Shown: positions 22,138-35,431, counted from the first letter of the stretch. The stretch: DNA of 64,000 nt from Paramarasmius palmivorus (GCA_037176845.1 JAYKXP010000207.1:1-64000), one strand, 5' to 3'. Notes: generated by a model from the letters alone, not told the origin. Translations and numbers: made by a program.

Positions 22138-22225
22138 CCGGCAACGCTCAAGGCTTTCACTTGTAATTAAAAGGGGGAATTAAAAGGGGGTTGCGTGAAG
22201 GTATCTAGCAATAAGGAATTCATAA

Positions 22226-22651
22226 ATGTATTCATTGTCCACGATCAATCTACCGCAATCAACACACAAAAGCCATACCCAAACATTTGAACACCAGCTC
22301 CTTCTCCGGCAGGCCTTCCCTCGACTCTCGTCGTTCTACTCGCTCTCATATTCCAAGCTAGCATTAAACATACCAGCCTTTTCTACCTCCCAAGACCTAG
22401 GATCCAAGCTCGCAGACTTCAGTATACCATTACTGAGTGCCGAGGTGTTCAGAACGACCGAACTAGAAGACAATGCGACGTTGATTGTATCAGTGAAGAT
22501 CCCCATCTTGTATGTTAATAGTTGGGCGTCACCACTCGCAGATGTTGTTGATTTACGCCTGGCGCACGGTGAGGCATGTAGAGGTGGATGGGACGGGCTC
22601 GGGGCTTTGATGGGAGTATTGGAACGGTTGGCTTGGAGGTATAAATATCGG
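22226..22651 (+). CDS. Possible gene truncated by repeat copy C
   Basis: An open frame of about 137 codons that runs straight into the repeat fragment starting at about 22637; its last residues come from the repeat. The composition is plausible for coding (SKLADFSIPLLSAEVFRTTE, ILYVNSWASPLADVVDLRLAHGE), but I recognise no family, and no introns were resolved. Confidence 0.28.
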
Positions 22652-23340
22652 CCATAGTCTTCGACCTGACTTCAGCCATCTTCGTGGTAGCCAACCAAGA
22701 TGAACTTGACGCGATGCCTGGTCTCGCTCAGTAGGTTGTGTTGTCATACATGGCTCGAAAAAATTCTTGCAATGTCCATCTGACGCGAAGCTGGTCTTGC
22801 TCGATGCGACTCCCCAGATTGCTGATTCAAGCCTGTTAGTGTAGTGCATTCGAGGATGAATGTTGATAGACACACATCGATTATATAGTCCCATTTTCCT
22901 GTCTTTATGTTCTCTTTGAATCTTGACTCGGACGTGGGCCGATAATGAGTGCTGGTGTCCTAATAGGCAGTCTCCAAGACTATGAGACCTAGGATTATGC
23001 GGTATTCATTAACAAGAGTTATTAAACGATGAATAAATCCAATACGCACCAGAGAAAACTTGCTAGGCTTCTCAGGGCCCTCCCAGCGCCGACCAGCGGA
23101 AGTGCAGCAGGATACCAGCACCAAGCTGAGCGTCCACTCGGCGGTTCCATTACATCCAACATTACCCCAGCGAAATGAGGATCTTCTTGTGAGTAAAGCC
23201 GGGCACGAGGAGGAAGCGGTGCAAATGAACCTTGATCGAACTTTGAGTCAGCGTTGCGATAGAGCTGCGTTTACTATTGGCCAGCGCCTATTGAATAGCG
23301 CCCATTAAATAGCGCCCAGCGCCTGCAGCGGGTGTCTTTG
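22637..23340 (-). mobile_element. Fragment of the TET/JBP-carrying repeat, copy C
   Basis: Closely matches, in inverted orientation, about 59282-59960 of copy B: the whole 5' flank plus the first exon of the oxygenase gene. The match stops one base short of the exon 1 donor site (CCTCCA instead of CCTCCAG|GT). The remaining exons are absent. The far end carries palindromic GC/AT units (AGCGCCTATT, AATAGCGCCC) and a degenerate CACYGC-type end, like copy B. Confidence 0.75.
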
Positions 23341-23883
23341 GTCCTCCCGAGATGACTACAGCAGGTGTCAATGAATCTAACCAATATCTTGTGTTGAGGC
23401 TACTTGATTATATGTATAATATTTTATATGTTCTACCACTGTGTTACTCAAGAAATGTTCGGCAAACCATGCCCAGAAATCTGTTGGAGCCTACTCCCCA
23501 CGTCAACCTGTCTGCGAGCTTGCAACCTGTGAAAATAACATACGGCGTATTAGCCATGTATCTCTGATGATGTAGTCCAAGGGTACCAGCCTGAATTTAT
23601 CGACTTCAAGTCTCCCTACGGGGAGAAATCCAATCACAAGCTGGTTTCCTGGGTGGTATGGGGTTTGCAAGCTTATCCGGCAGTCGTTGTATAGAGTTCG
23701 AGGATAATGGTGGCGGTGATTTAGCAGGCAGTATAAATTAGTCCTTGATACTCTAAGCTTGGGTCCATATGCTTCGTCGACAAGAAATCGACACAGTGGT
23801 ATAACAAGAAAGACGGCTGATGGAGGATGACCCTACACTGTGCGAGCCTGTGAGACTCGCATCTGGAATTCAAGCCCATCAAT
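23341..23883. other. Intergenic, nothing recognised
   Basis: No gene or repeat that I can support. Confidence 0.45.
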
Positions 23884-25920
23884 TCATAGACATATCAATA
23901 CAATTCTGAAAAAACCAACCGATTTCATCTCGTAGTCTGAATTAGACCCGCCAGATTGACTCCGCGATAGTTCAGACCCCTCGCCCGGGCACGCGAATGC
24001 AAGACTTGGAGATCTCCTTGGAGATTGGGTTGCTTCAATGGTGGCGGAGGCAGGGGGAAGAGATATATTAACTGAGCGGATCCCATGACTTGCTGCAAAG
24101 GACTCGCGCAGCCTTTGGCGATCGTTCAGGCTGAAAATCAACACAACTAAATAAAATAGTTTATCCTAGTGGTAGATGCAATGACTTACGAGGCGAAAAG
24201 GGAAGTAGCATAAACTGTCATAACTGGGTTAGACCAACCCAATCTATCGGTTAACATCATCACATACAGTGAGGCAATAGAGAGTAGATTGCCATATAGG
24301 CAAAAGTGTTGGGAACCACCGTCACCTATCAGGCCCAATCATCAATTCAGAGTCATTGGTAAATAATAAAGACACTACCCACCATTATAAGAGATAGAAT
24401 TGCACACAACCTAGATGCTTGATGAGCGAATGGCAACAAAGTTGTGCATTGACATACGAGGTAAGAACACCTGTCCTAACACAGTATAATACGATTTCGT
24501 TGATTACCGTGTCGGATCTGATCGGCACACTAAATTAGTGAGGGGGATTGAACGGGCCTTGAACCACATACCGTTCGTTACCCGACCTGGAAGCTCGGAG
24601 ACGATGACATAGAGCCGCTGTAATGGCAATATCTATGGTAGCGGTGAGACCATTGATGATGCGGGATAGTGTCTATATTTGAGTTTAAATGAAAACAGAC
24701 GCTTTGTTTTGAATGAAGACTGACTTCTTACCTTGAGGACAATCAATCCAGAAAATGATTCGATACGCAATCTATTAACTTGATTTATGACTTGGTCGCG
24801 ATAAAGTGGATGGTGCACTCACGCACGAGTGAAATAAACTAGAAATCATTCTAAGCCTAGCGTGCGTCATTGATAGCATTTCACTCACCGATCGTCAACG
24901 CAAAGCAGGCAAGAACAAGGAGTGACTGCCAAGAAATACGCAGTTAGAATGGCACGTGCGAGCAAATCGAAAGACCCACAATAATGACAACGGCCAGTGT
25001 GATGCTTTGACCATTTACTAGACACATATGAGTGTCGACCGAAAAGCTAAGAGCCTGACATACACATGTAGACGCGCCACGTAAAATATCTGTGCAAAGA
25101 TCAGCGAAATTCCGCTGCCTTGAGCGGAGCCACTTACGCTTGTACTACTAGTGCAACGAGCGCCTGAGCTCTTGTCATTATTTTTACCATCATTGTAAAG
25201 CAAAGGTACTCACCGTGACTAGAACTGAGGCCTTGAGGAAGATAATTTTTTTGAACATTGGAAGTAGATAGAGGGTGGATATAAACGAACCGTTGCGCTC
25301 CTGGTAGGGTCAATGAGCTGAATAGCGAAACACTGCAAGAGGACGTACCAAACGATGTCGTCAAGAAGAATGCCCCCGAGGCTGAAGCTGGTAATGATAT
25401 ATTTGTAGAAGGTATGATAAACAAACGCCTGGTGGAGGGTAACCATCTGACTGGAATGAGGTCAGAACGTAGATCGATTCATGGGCTTTAGGCATGTACT
25501 AGACTGATAGGATCTATACAAAAAGGAAATGAGCAACGTGACAGCAGTAGTAGACACGACTCACCAAAAACCTGACGCGAACGTTATCAAACGACCAATA
25601 GCGCTATACACCATGTTGGCGACCAGATAATGCCGAGAATTCAATGCTCCATACCCGAGTGTAATAGTAAAATTGGACAGTAGAAATAGCCCACAATCTG
25701 TCTCGAATAATTAGTCACTGGCAATTAAAGCTCAAGGTCAGTGGCGGGTGTCGTTACTGACATTGATGTGAAGCACACGGCAAGAAAAATAACACCGCCC
25801 TGTCACTCTCATCAGTCGGATTTAGAAGCAACATTATTGGTGACTGACCGTCCCGTCTAAAGGTGGCGATGAGGATTGCATATCGAAAGAGTGAAGGTAA
25901 TGGTAGAGAGTGTTGTGGTT
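23884..25920 (-). CDS. DUF6534-type seven-helix membrane protein
   Basis: Begins at an ATG near 25920 with MQSSSPPLDGT. Many short exons each hold one helix: GGVIFLAVCFTSM, LWAISTVQFYYYTR, TLHQAFVYHTFYKYIITSF (about 25390-25440), RIINGLTATIDIAITAALCHRLRASRSG (about 24580-24660) and RSDTVINEIVLYCVRTGVLTS (about 24470-24530). The final exon (LNDRQRLRESF onward, stop at 23884) is a Ser-rich cytoplasmic tail. This order is that of the DUF6534 family, abundant in Agaricomycetes, with no established function; receptor-like topology is often suggested. All recognised helices are open, so the gene looks intact. Exact exon limits were not all fixed. Confidence 0.72.
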
Positions 25921-26248
25921 GGTTGATGGCTAACTTGGGTCTTGGGTTGCAGCTCCGGCGGCGAACGTGGGCAATGGCACTTTTATGGGACCGCCATCGG
26001 CTGTCATGTCGGCAAAACTTCTAGAACATCATGCATCAACGTCCGATGCGTCTACAGCCTTGGGCGACAAGCCCACGTGGAGGAGCCATCATCGTCGATG
26101 ATCTGGAATCTGGAATCTGCAAAACATGGAAGATGGCAGCTGGCAATTACCCAAGGCAACCTGGATAAAGTACAACGACTAGTTACATATATTACGGCTA
26201 TGGCACGGCTATGACACTGTTGGCGTCAAATCTATCCCTACTAGGCTA
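25921..26248. other. Intergenic
   Basis: 5' flank of the DUF6534 gene and 3' end of the Zn2Cys6 gene. No gene supported. Confidence 0.45.
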
Positions 26249-27388
26249 CTACCACGCTCTTTCCACGACACGATCTTCTCTGGATGAAATAGCTGATAAC
26301 AATGGTCGGGCTGAACTTTGGCTAGATGCAATGACCCCACCGAATGGCTCCGAAGGCTGTAGTTGTTGAAAGTGACCGTTATTGTCTCTAATGACCCCGG
26401 AATCGAACGGTTGCGAGACGCGAGCTCCGGAAACATCATGGTCATCAGAATTGGAAGTCGGGAGCCGGAAGTAATCCCCGCTTAGTATCTTCATGCTATG
26501 AACCAAGCCATCAATAATCCTGCTCTGTTTTTCGATCATTCCCAACTGCTCTCGAAGCGCCACTCCTTGCCTATCTAGTCTATCGAGGGTAAGACCCCAC
26601 TCCAGAGCGCTCTGGGAACCGATAGCGCTTGCTGCAAGCTCCTCGATAGCAGATAAAGTGACCGAGAGCTTATTGAACGCGGTTACAACATCTGAGAGAG
26701 TTGCATTTTCGAGGAGTTCGAATGCAGATGAACTCCGAAGTAGTTCGGGCGCGCTCTGAGGTTCGAGAGTGATAGCTGCGAGATCAGGGGATGGATTGTG
26801 TGAGGAAGGTGATGTGAGATTTGGGGCCCAAGCGGGGTAGGTAGAATCCGGCACACTGGTGTCGGTGATGAGGTCTGGTGTACGAACAACCACTGAATCG
26901 GATTCGGGCCTGACCCTCAGCTCCAAATCTGCACCATGACTACGAGACTGCGTCTGTAGCAGCCGCATCTCCGAATCAGGCTGAGCCATTTGATCGCCTT
27001 TCCGAGCACGCTTTGGAGGGGTATATCTAACGGGGCGACACTTCCAGCGATGAAGGATGCAATTGTCGCAGGAAGAACGAGGTGATTTTCCGGCACAGAG
27101 AACTCCGGACTTTTTGCACCTATGGCACGGTTTGTCCTGTATGCGTTGTCGTCGGCACTGCGATGGATGCACTTATAAAGTAGGATTACCCACATGAACG
27201 ATCTGGCCTTCCTGCGTCTGCCTTCTTGCCCGTAATCTATACTGGACCTCTGGAATATTCGTAGCGTGGTTTTGTGTCCGTTGAGACTGCCTGGTTTTCC
27301 TGTAGGGCGGGCCGTCGAGCTCGGTATCTGCTGTATGATAATCGTCGCTAAGACTGCGACTGTCACGCGAGACTATGTTGATAATCAT
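26249..27388 (-). CDS. Zn2Cys6-type DNA-binding protein
   Basis: Exons 27194-27388 and 26249-27136, joined by a 57-nt intron (GTGGGT to CATACAG, phase 0), give 360 residues. Right after the junction comes C-x2-C-x6-C-x8-C-x2-C-x6-C, which fits the fungal binuclear zinc cluster consensus, followed by basic residues (PPKRARKGD). The middle is Ser/Pro-rich. A helical segment near residues 210-290 (ENATLSDVVTAF, AIEELAASAIGSQSALEW, RQGVALREQLGMIEKQSR, IDGLVHSMKIL) could dimerise. The protein is short for a Zn2Cys6 regulator and lacks the usual long middle homology region. It probably acts as a nuclear transcription regulator. Paralogue at 21203-22137. Confidence 0.68.
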
Positions 27389-28540
27389 TTCGAAGAAGCG
27401 CTACTAGCAGGATTAAGATCCAAATGATTGAGGAAATTAAGTGTACTCACTAGACCTCTGTGCGGCTACCAGAAAGGAGGGACAGCTGAATCTTTGGAAT
27501 CGCCTGTCGAGCATTCAGGTTGCATGATATATCAGGAGAAACATCCGTGTTCACATGCCACGACCTGGCATGATGGCACGGGAAGCACGAGGCCTGAGGC
27601 ATAGGATTGAAGGGACAAGGCCAAGTGCAGATCTGGTGTGAATTGCCGCTCCTTTCCGGTTTATGATGTTAAAGAGAACATCTGAAATGAGGCACCAACG
27701 ATTCTATGAATTTAGCTTGCTCGTTCAAAGGAGGAAAATTGACGATTGATGACACCAACTCACAAGGATCCGAGTCCTCCGTCTCGTTCATGTAGCAAAG
27801 ACTTTGTTACTCTCCAGAATCGAGTAGGCGATCAGTTTCATGTGATTCGGACCGCGACTTGAACTATTCAAGAGTCAGAGATATGTATTCGGTACCATAT
27901 CCACTGGTTATCGTACCTTTTGAAGCTTTCGAGTGATAAACAAAACAGGCAACATATTCGATGTGTTGCGGAATATCGAAAAGATTGGCGTACAGATTCC
28001 GAGTCGGAAGAATTTGGACCTTTGCGGGCATGAAGCAGTGTCCTTCTCGGTGTTCCTGTTCCATCTCTCCTTGCTATAATTCATTCAGCGAACGATGATT
28101 CGGGCAAGGAATGCCTCATTATGTCATACACTGTTATTTGCGGGCGAGCGACTCCAGTAGATATCCGCTGTTAGATTGCAGATTGGCGATATAATGAGAG
28201 TATGTACTGAAAGTCGTCTTATCGGTACCTGGGATGGCCGTTTGAGGGTAATGATTAGTGAGGCATGTCTTGTTCGAGTCTCGAAGACTCGGCCATCGAA
28301 AGGAAAAGAGAGCACGATGACGTCAGCGCCAGCGCACTCAGTATGACCCTGGTCCCACCAATCATTCGCATCAGCTTCTTCCAATATTCAGCCAATATTA
28401 CTATGTGGTTCTTCCAATAATCCAAGCCCCACTGCCACTTGAGCGATATGCCGGATCTCAACAGGAGGCGATTAATCCCTAACTAGACGTTGGGACTGCC
28501 ATCTCATCCACATACCCTCTGATATTGTACCAGGCTCCAA
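27389..28540. other. Intergenic with one doubtful small ORF
   Basis: A minus-strand frame at 27864-28064 (66 codons, donor-like GTACGA after SKASK) might be an exon, but no partner exon was found. Otherwise nothing recognised. Confidence 0.35.
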
Positions 28541-29175
28541 ATGGACGTGTCTCTAGGGGATTCAGATAGCCGACGCCTGTCCATTGCATCCATTCTCAAC
28601 TCACCGTCTGAGAGAGCAGAGCGCTCCCTGGAGGTTGTGCTCCCAACAAACTCTTCCACTCATCGTCCCACATCGACAAGGATTTCCTCCGAGTCGTTCT
28701 TTTCTTTGAGGCCCGTCTGGAGGGTCAAGAATTACAAACACGTTTCATGCAGAGTCCGTTGTGCTCCTGTACGTCTATCGCTTCATTTATAATACCGTGC
28801 TTAACATCGGTGCTAGAAAATAATCCCACCAGTGGCGCCTCCGAAATACAAGTCGCTCTCGTATAGCCTAAATGAAGTCAAGCGAAGGCGCTTGCTTGAA
28901 AATGACCCTTGGTGCGATGCGTCCCTCTTGACACCGTACAGCGCACACTGCAATGGGTGTGGGTCCCGAATTTGCCTTACAAATTGGACCAAAACGCCGG
29001 AGAAGAGGTATTATATACACATGTGGAGAAGACATCGTTCGAGGTGCTCCGCCATCTTACAATTGATACAGACAGGGCAGTTGTTGGTACGTGTAATTAT
29101 CGAACCGCGATGAATTGAGGTACTGATTCCTATCTATCCCAGGACGACCATTACTGGGATGATTATATGCACTAG
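28541..29175 (+). CDS. Short C2HC zinc-finger family protein, copy 2
   Basis: Exons 28541-28768, 28817-29086 and 29143-29175, all phase 0, give 176 residues. Shares SRRLSIASILN at the N-terminus and RRRLLENDPWCDASLLTPYSAHCNGC...CL...WRRHRSRC in exon 2 with the gene at 18206-18919; the short last exon starts DDHYWDDY in both. The putative zinc ligands (CxxC, C, HxxxC) are all kept. It sits just upstream, on the same strand, of an intact DUF6534 gene, mirroring the decayed arrangement at 17.4-18.9 kb. Function unknown. Confidence 0.7.
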
Positions 29176-29656
29176 GCTGACTCGGAAGTCACATTGGAAA
29201 GAAATTTGAATACAGCACTCAGAGTGGTATCGGCGTCGGTGTAGGGGTTTTTTGTAATATGCTCCTTTAAAACCTTACATATCCTAGACTATTTGATCCA
29301 TATGCGTTTTGGTCCTTGAGCACCTTTCAGGCCTATGTATACCGCCCCTTCTTTGCCGCGCAGCTACTGTGGCGCATAGTAACCGCAAAGTAACCGTGTT
29401 CTACCAAGATTTATTCGTTCTTTTGATGCAGCATGGTATTGCATCCGATAACAGACTCCGAATGATATACAGATTCATGCGGTATCGGATTTCCAACTTT
29501 CGGTTGATCGTCGACTGAATGTTCGCTTAGCTGGGCGCCCAAAAGGGAATGTAGGTGCCAAATCAACCTGCTCGCTTCTTTGACCCTTATATATTGTCGT
29601 TCACTACCTACAGCCCCCATCATCTCTTCACTTGTCCACTGCGGTCGACGTCCAGG

Positions 29657-31788
29657 ATGTCAAGATTTCATGAAGCTGCAAGGGTCTTTGCTTGTGTAGT
29701 AATTGTGATGCGCCATTGACGATGAATATAGGCTGGTGCCACTTTACTTGGGACATCAGTATGCCTCTTGTGAGTCTAGTTGAAATGACCAATAGCATCG
29801 TATCGCTGACGTCGAGCCACATCAGCCTATGGGGCGTTATGAGTGCCCAGTTGCGCTTCTACTATCTGGTTCGTGACAACATATGCCTCTTCGACGTGGT
29901 CAGGACGCGATGATCATTGTGCGGTATAGAACTTCTGGAAAAGAGATCAGATTCTTATAAGAACTTTGGTTCGACTTCCTTTCCTAACCCATATACCGCC
30001 AATGTCTCTCTAACGCCCAAATTCGGCAGACAATCCTGATCTTGTAGGTGCCTCGAGAACTTTAATGTTCGTTCCCTCAAAGTAAACTCAAACCGGGCTG
30101 CTTTAGCCTGATCACGACGTTCCACATCGTCTGCGTTGTTCATGTTCTGTACAATTTCCTCATATCAAGCTTTCAAGATGAGGCACTTCATATTTTGCTG
30201 GATTGGTGAGTGCTGAAGCTGCTCACGTTTAAATACTGGGCTGATGGCACGTCATGCGTCACGCGTCAGGAGTGCTGCGGTTCGTTTAGCACTCGCTGAA
30301 TTTGAAGCCGGTGGGATCACTGACCCCTGGATATTTCTTTCACAGTCATGCATCTTGACAACAGTGAGTAGTGCCACTTCTCGATTGGCCGTTTGTGCTG
30401 ATGATATATCTCGCAGGCCATAGTCGCGGCAATCGTTCAGGGGTAGGCTGCGACATCAAACTTTTTGAAACTACGTTCACTCAGGTCTTCCCAGCTACTT
30501 CCTGTGGAGGGTTTGGATATGTGCGTATAATGCCTTCTCACCTCCAAGGCGCTATTAAACTCTATCCCAGTAAGCCACCAGAACATTGCGCTGGCCATCC
30601 TGATCGTATGTCATGCCATTATCAGTCTATCACTTCGCCGTGATATAATGTATTTGCAAGCTATTTCTCACCTGTGCTGGTGCTGTCACAACGCTCGGCA
30701 AGTCTTTCGTCTTACTCTTCTTACCCTGTACTATTCCACTTATGCTAGAGTTCGCTTCATAGTGTATTTTGGAAGAGCGTAAGTCGCAGCATACGCATGG
30801 TGTCCGCGCCAAGTTTGATAACCTTGGCCCCTCGGTATCTTATAGACTGCACATGGCGACCTTCCTGGACCTCGCAAGAATCAGTGTGAGTCAAGGATGC
30901 GCCTTCAAATAAGCAGGTGGTTTAACTCGAGCACCCAGAATCATTCACGGGCCGTCAATGCCTTAACAGCTACAACAGACACATTGTTGAGCGCGTCGTT
31001 GGCCTATTATCTATGGAACTCAAAATCAGGTTCTAACGCAGAGTATGTCCCCGCTTTACACTAATTCATTGTTACAATTGAGCTTGTTCTCGGATAGGAC
31101 TGATACTGTGCTGAACCATCTTGTCCGGTTTTTTGTTCGAATAGGGCTGCTTACAACGCAAGTCGACTTTCTGCGGCTAATCGTCCATCACTGTACTAAT
31201 CACCCCGCCAGAGTTTGCGCACTACTTGCACTTATTATGGTGAGCTGCTACAAGCACCTCGATTGAAACGAGTCGTCACTAAACGCGTGCAGGTTACAGT
31301 ACTCCCCGAAACTTTCTTTTATATGGCATTTTATGTGATGCTCCTGCCTTGTGCGTTCTCAAATTTTTTTACCTACGCAGCCAACTCAATTTGCCTTTGG
31401 CATTCAGTGCACAGTACATCGATACTCTCGTCGTAAGTTGGTTCATACCTAGTCTCAGCAAAATTTGATTCGTCCCTGGCAGGCTCAATGCCCGAAAAGA
31501 GCTGGCGGAGGCTTTGCGACGTCCGACGCGACGTCCTGATTTATCGGCAGAGCGTTTTGTGACCACTTCGGACCTCCCAAACCATGCGCAATCTCAGACT
31601 CGTAGCACAGTTCATATTGACTCCCATCTCGACTTGGAGACTAGCATGCAATCCAGTTTCTCGCCTTACGGAAACTTGGAACCGAACTATGAATGCAGGG
31701 TGGTAAGGATGTCCAATTATCTAGTTCGCTATGATGGGTGACTGACATTGGACTACACTTGTAGATTACGAGCTCGCAAACGATTTGA
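29657..31788 (+). CDS. DUF6534-type seven-helix membrane protein, intact copy of the duplicated pair
   Basis: Exon 1 is MSRFHEAAR (29657-29683). Exon 2 holds AGATLLGTSVCL and joins LWGVMSAQLRFYYLVRD for helix 1. Later exons hold ATFLDLARIS into ALTATTDTLLSASLAYYLWN (about 30850-31030), RTDTVLNHLVRFFVRIGLLTT (about 31095-31160), VTVLPETFFYMAFYVMLL (about 31290-31350) and a C-terminal tail LNARKELAEALRRP, RFVTTSDLPN; a last short exon ends at 31788. The helices between about 29900 and 30840 were not resolved, so damage there cannot be excluded. The tail matches the orphan exon at 17405-17714. Confidence 0.62.
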
Positions 31789-33247
31789 TGAGCCTGCTTT
31801 CCGATTACTACGTTCTTACTTTCTTGAAATTTCATATACAAGATCATATATACTCAGCCTAATATTCGTATTGTTCTGCGAAGCAGGCGCAAAACAATGT
31901 GCCAGATCTAGCGCCAAACCTATGGCTAGTGCTTAAATAAACGTGCTCGCTTCTCCTTCATGACCAAGTTCTGCCACGTCTCTGAGTATCTCTGCGAGAA
32001 ATCTGAATGTGTGACACCCAAAGAATCAATAACACGTACCTGTACAGGATCGCTTCACTGAGCTCGTATGAGGCCGAATAGGGCCGAATCTGTGCACGGT
32101 CTGATGAATCCTAAAACCGATAACGGCGTACCTCGAGACAGAAAGAAGTCTCTCACTCTGCGATGACCTTGTGCTTGAGTAAGTACCTTGAAAGAATAGC
32201 GTGAGTCCATATACACAGGTAAGGCAAACGAAACTTACCCCTTCATCGGACCTACGCATGAACTACCCCATAGACCCTACCCAGCCCTAACCGCTACTCC
32301 ACTCTCCGAATCCTGACGAAGACATCCGGAATTCGGGATTGTGGATCGTTGCTTCTGGGATGGGCAGATAAAAGTGCGATAAATGGGGTCCTAACTGTGC
32401 GATCGAAACAAAAGAGCGAAGCAGCCGATACTCGGAGGTTGGTTTTGTAGCTTGGGAGAGGAACGCCGGATACTTTGGGGTAAACTTCACGTTCGAGTAG
32501 GCGGTAGCAGGAAGAAGAGTTGGTTTTGTTGTTCATGTCTTGTTTGTGCCTGGCTCTGAGGCTATAATTATCACCAGTATATCATGACAACCAGGCGTTA
32601 TTCGAATTCTAAGCTTGCGAACCATTGCTTGGGGTCTTAATTATGTTGTTTAGAGTCGACGAGGGAGAATAATCCGAGGTGGCAGGCTGTCACTTCGACA
32701 ACATTGAACACTTCGACCGGATGTAGTCGTCAGGGGAACCGGACAAAAGTAATTCCGCGGCTTCCTCACAACTACCGTCACATTAAAAGCAGCCATAGTC
32801 TCAAGTCTTTCAGCTGATTGAAGAGAGTAATAGTATGTGTTATTCGTCGAAATAGAGAGGTATCATGCAGATATACATGCGGTTCGGAGAATTTAGTGGT
32901 GAGCCGTTCCTAAGGCCTGATATTGAGTGGTGTGCTGTTTCTCGTGACCGAGAAAGCTGCTAGTTGAACGCAGATCAGTGAGGCTAAGAAGGTCGCGATA
33001 ATAAGAAAAGACGACGTACATGTCTGAATCGAGGCGTGGTGAACCCAGTTATCCACTATTGGCCTGAGCATTCTGGGTTTCCATACTCGTCGAGCGTTGA
33101 ACGTTGACAGCTTGTACCAGCCTCACACAATCGTCAACACACCCGGTGAGCTTGACTGAGTATAAGGGGAGTCAACGCTACTCAGTGAATACCTGGGATG
33201 AGGACAACCCTGTAAGAATGAGACGAGGGGATTCATGTCGCGGAGGC
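31789..33247. other. Intergenic, nothing firm
   Basis: Two overlapping minus-strand frames at 32287-32536 are both open, so the coding frame cannot be decided. No other candidate. Confidence 0.35.
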
Positions 33248-33686
33248 TTAACCAGGAAGCTCGACCAAATGCCAGTTGCGCAGCATCCTAGATAACGAGG
33301 AAATGAACGCCTTGAGATCGTCAGTTTGAGGATGCGCAATGCGAACGAGGATTCGGCGAGAGATATTTAGTGACTGTTTGAGACCCGAGGAGCTCGAATA
33401 ATGGAAACGAGAAGAAAGAAGATATGGGAATGGTGAAGCGTCTGCTGTAGTGGTTTTGGGCAACAAGGCGGTAGAGACGACCGCGGAGAATGTAGTATCT
33501 TTGATATGGCCATATTCAAAACGGACGAGGATAAACCCGCTGAAAAGACACGAAGAATCAGATAATGCTGTCGAATTCATGCGAGAATGGACGGATGTAA
33601 ACCTTAGTAAAAGCATGCTCGATTTCTATACCAGGATCGCATAGCCCCTCTATTCTCCTGCACATCTCCACGACGAGAACATCCAT
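33248..33686 (-). CDS. Small protein of unknown function
   Basis: Exons 33632-33686 and 33248-33567, joined across a 64-nt intron with a TTACTAAG-like branch site, close in frame to 124 residues. The sequence includes FILVRFEYGHIKDTTFSAVV and LKAFISSLSRMLRNWHLVELPG. No signal peptide or helix is seen. I do not recognise a family. The support is the clean splice and frame closure only. Confidence 0.42.
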
Positions 33687-35431
33687 ACTAATTTCTTTGT
33701 TTGTATATGAATGCTTGCGGGATGGGTAGGTGAAGAAGTGGTTGGGACAATGTTTCTCGGGGTATCGGGTGACCGGTATAAGTTTGAAGGTGTTGGAACG
33801 GGGGATAGTCAAGGCCGGATTTGTAGTGTCCAGGAAGACGGGCGATGCTTTCTAGGTGAGAGCTCGAAGAGGTACGAACCCAGCCTGATATTGAAATTTG
33901 AATACAAAGCCACGTGAAAAGAGCCCAAGGAGTTCATTGGCATCGTAATGACTTGCGGGAGCAGAAATGCGACAAGTGGAATTGAGGTGACCTGTCAGTG
34001 GCATCACCCACGCGGGGTCACACTGGTCACAGGTGGGAAAACTGGAAAAAGACAATTCCGCTGCTTTCCTCACGACCGCCATCATCCCTCATCATCGTTC
34101 AACCGAGCTAGTCTAACCGAGCAACCCTTTGGGAGAAGCAGGAAGACGTATTGTGACCGTCTTCTCATAGAAACCTCATCCGAGTCGTCAGGTTTTTAAA
34201 TTTTGCAACAAAAGGTTTGTTTTCCACAAGTTCGAGCTTCATCAGTAATACTAAATTGTGTCGCTTTTATGCTCACAGGAGATGCTCAGCTACCTGGTCA
34301 GTCTTCCTTTTATCCTCACAATGAATGGCTCTTAGCCTAACCGCTCCTAGCTCAGAATAACTCGTCCGAATAGAGGCCAATCCGATGCCCACAATCGACT
34401 ATTCCCGATGACTCAAGGATACAGCTCGCAAGATGAACACGGAATATAAGCCCACAGGAACCTCGATGTCGACGAAAGGTATGTTATGTGGTTGCCGTTC
34501 CACTTCATCGTGGATGCTAAACCGTGTACGTAGAAACTACGTGTAGCTCTGGTGCTCAGGAGAGGCTCGGCATTTGCTGGAGTGCGTCTTCAACTTATTC
34601 CCTACAATGACTGTTGATGGGTACTACCAGACACGAAGATGTTAGTCAGGATCTTGATACCAGCGCTGGTTCATCGTGGACTGGATTGGGAGGCATTCTT
34701 TTCATCGCTTTTGTATGAAAACGGTCACGGTTTTTCTTGCCCAATCACCGTCTATTCAACGAAACTCTACCACAGGCCCTTGGAACTCAATTTGTTCGGT
34801 GACGGAATACCTCGCGTCCCATCTAAACCATTCTCAGCACCATTTTCCGTGAGGAATGGACTATCAAATAATAAATCTATGCAGCGCGTACGTCTGTCAC
34901 ATTTCTTGCTAATGACCAAGAATACTAACACATCCCCCAGCGATGTCATGCTGGCATGGCCCGACATCTGGTATTCAATAGTCCGTTGACGTGTGCACCA
35001 CTACCGAATGAACTAACGGTTGGAAGAACAGTCGATATATATTTAGCTACCTGGTATGTTCGGTCGTATCAAATGGAGCGTGAGTTTGCGAGTGCTAACG
35101 CAGCGCTCCTCTAGACTTGGAATTGAGGATTGAGGAGACCTAGTCCAGAAGTACTGAGATTGTGCTATACCTTCACGCGAGCTTTTTTGTGCTTGTGCCT
35201 ACTTTCGCAGGTATTACGGTTGTGCATGGCATAAATATATTGGAGATTGCTACATTGGGAGGCGCACTATAGCCGGCGGCGTTTCTAATCTCGATATGGC
35301 ACCCTTCGGGGGTTTTACACGCAATGAACTACTGCGAAAACTGGCAACAATTGAACGAGTAAGCTCGAGATCCATCCTGGTGGTGCATGACCGACTCACC
35401 AGGTGGAGGAAGCCGACCTCTGGTGTCCGTG
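33687..35431. other. Long stretch without a confident gene
   Basis: Plus-strand frame 34639-34989 (116 codons) and minus-strand frame 33852-34085 are open but have no family features or coherent exon chains. Confidence 0.35.

Noticed and set aside
29955..30143. 62-codon minus-strand ORF (MNNADDVERRDQAK)
   Set aside because: Lies inside the span of the DUF6534 gene on the other strand; no homologue known to me and no splice partners. It might mark an insertion, but I cannot show it.
32287..32536. Minus-strand gene
   Set aside because: Two frames are open over the same stretch and neither has a recognisable motif, so the coding frame cannot be chosen.
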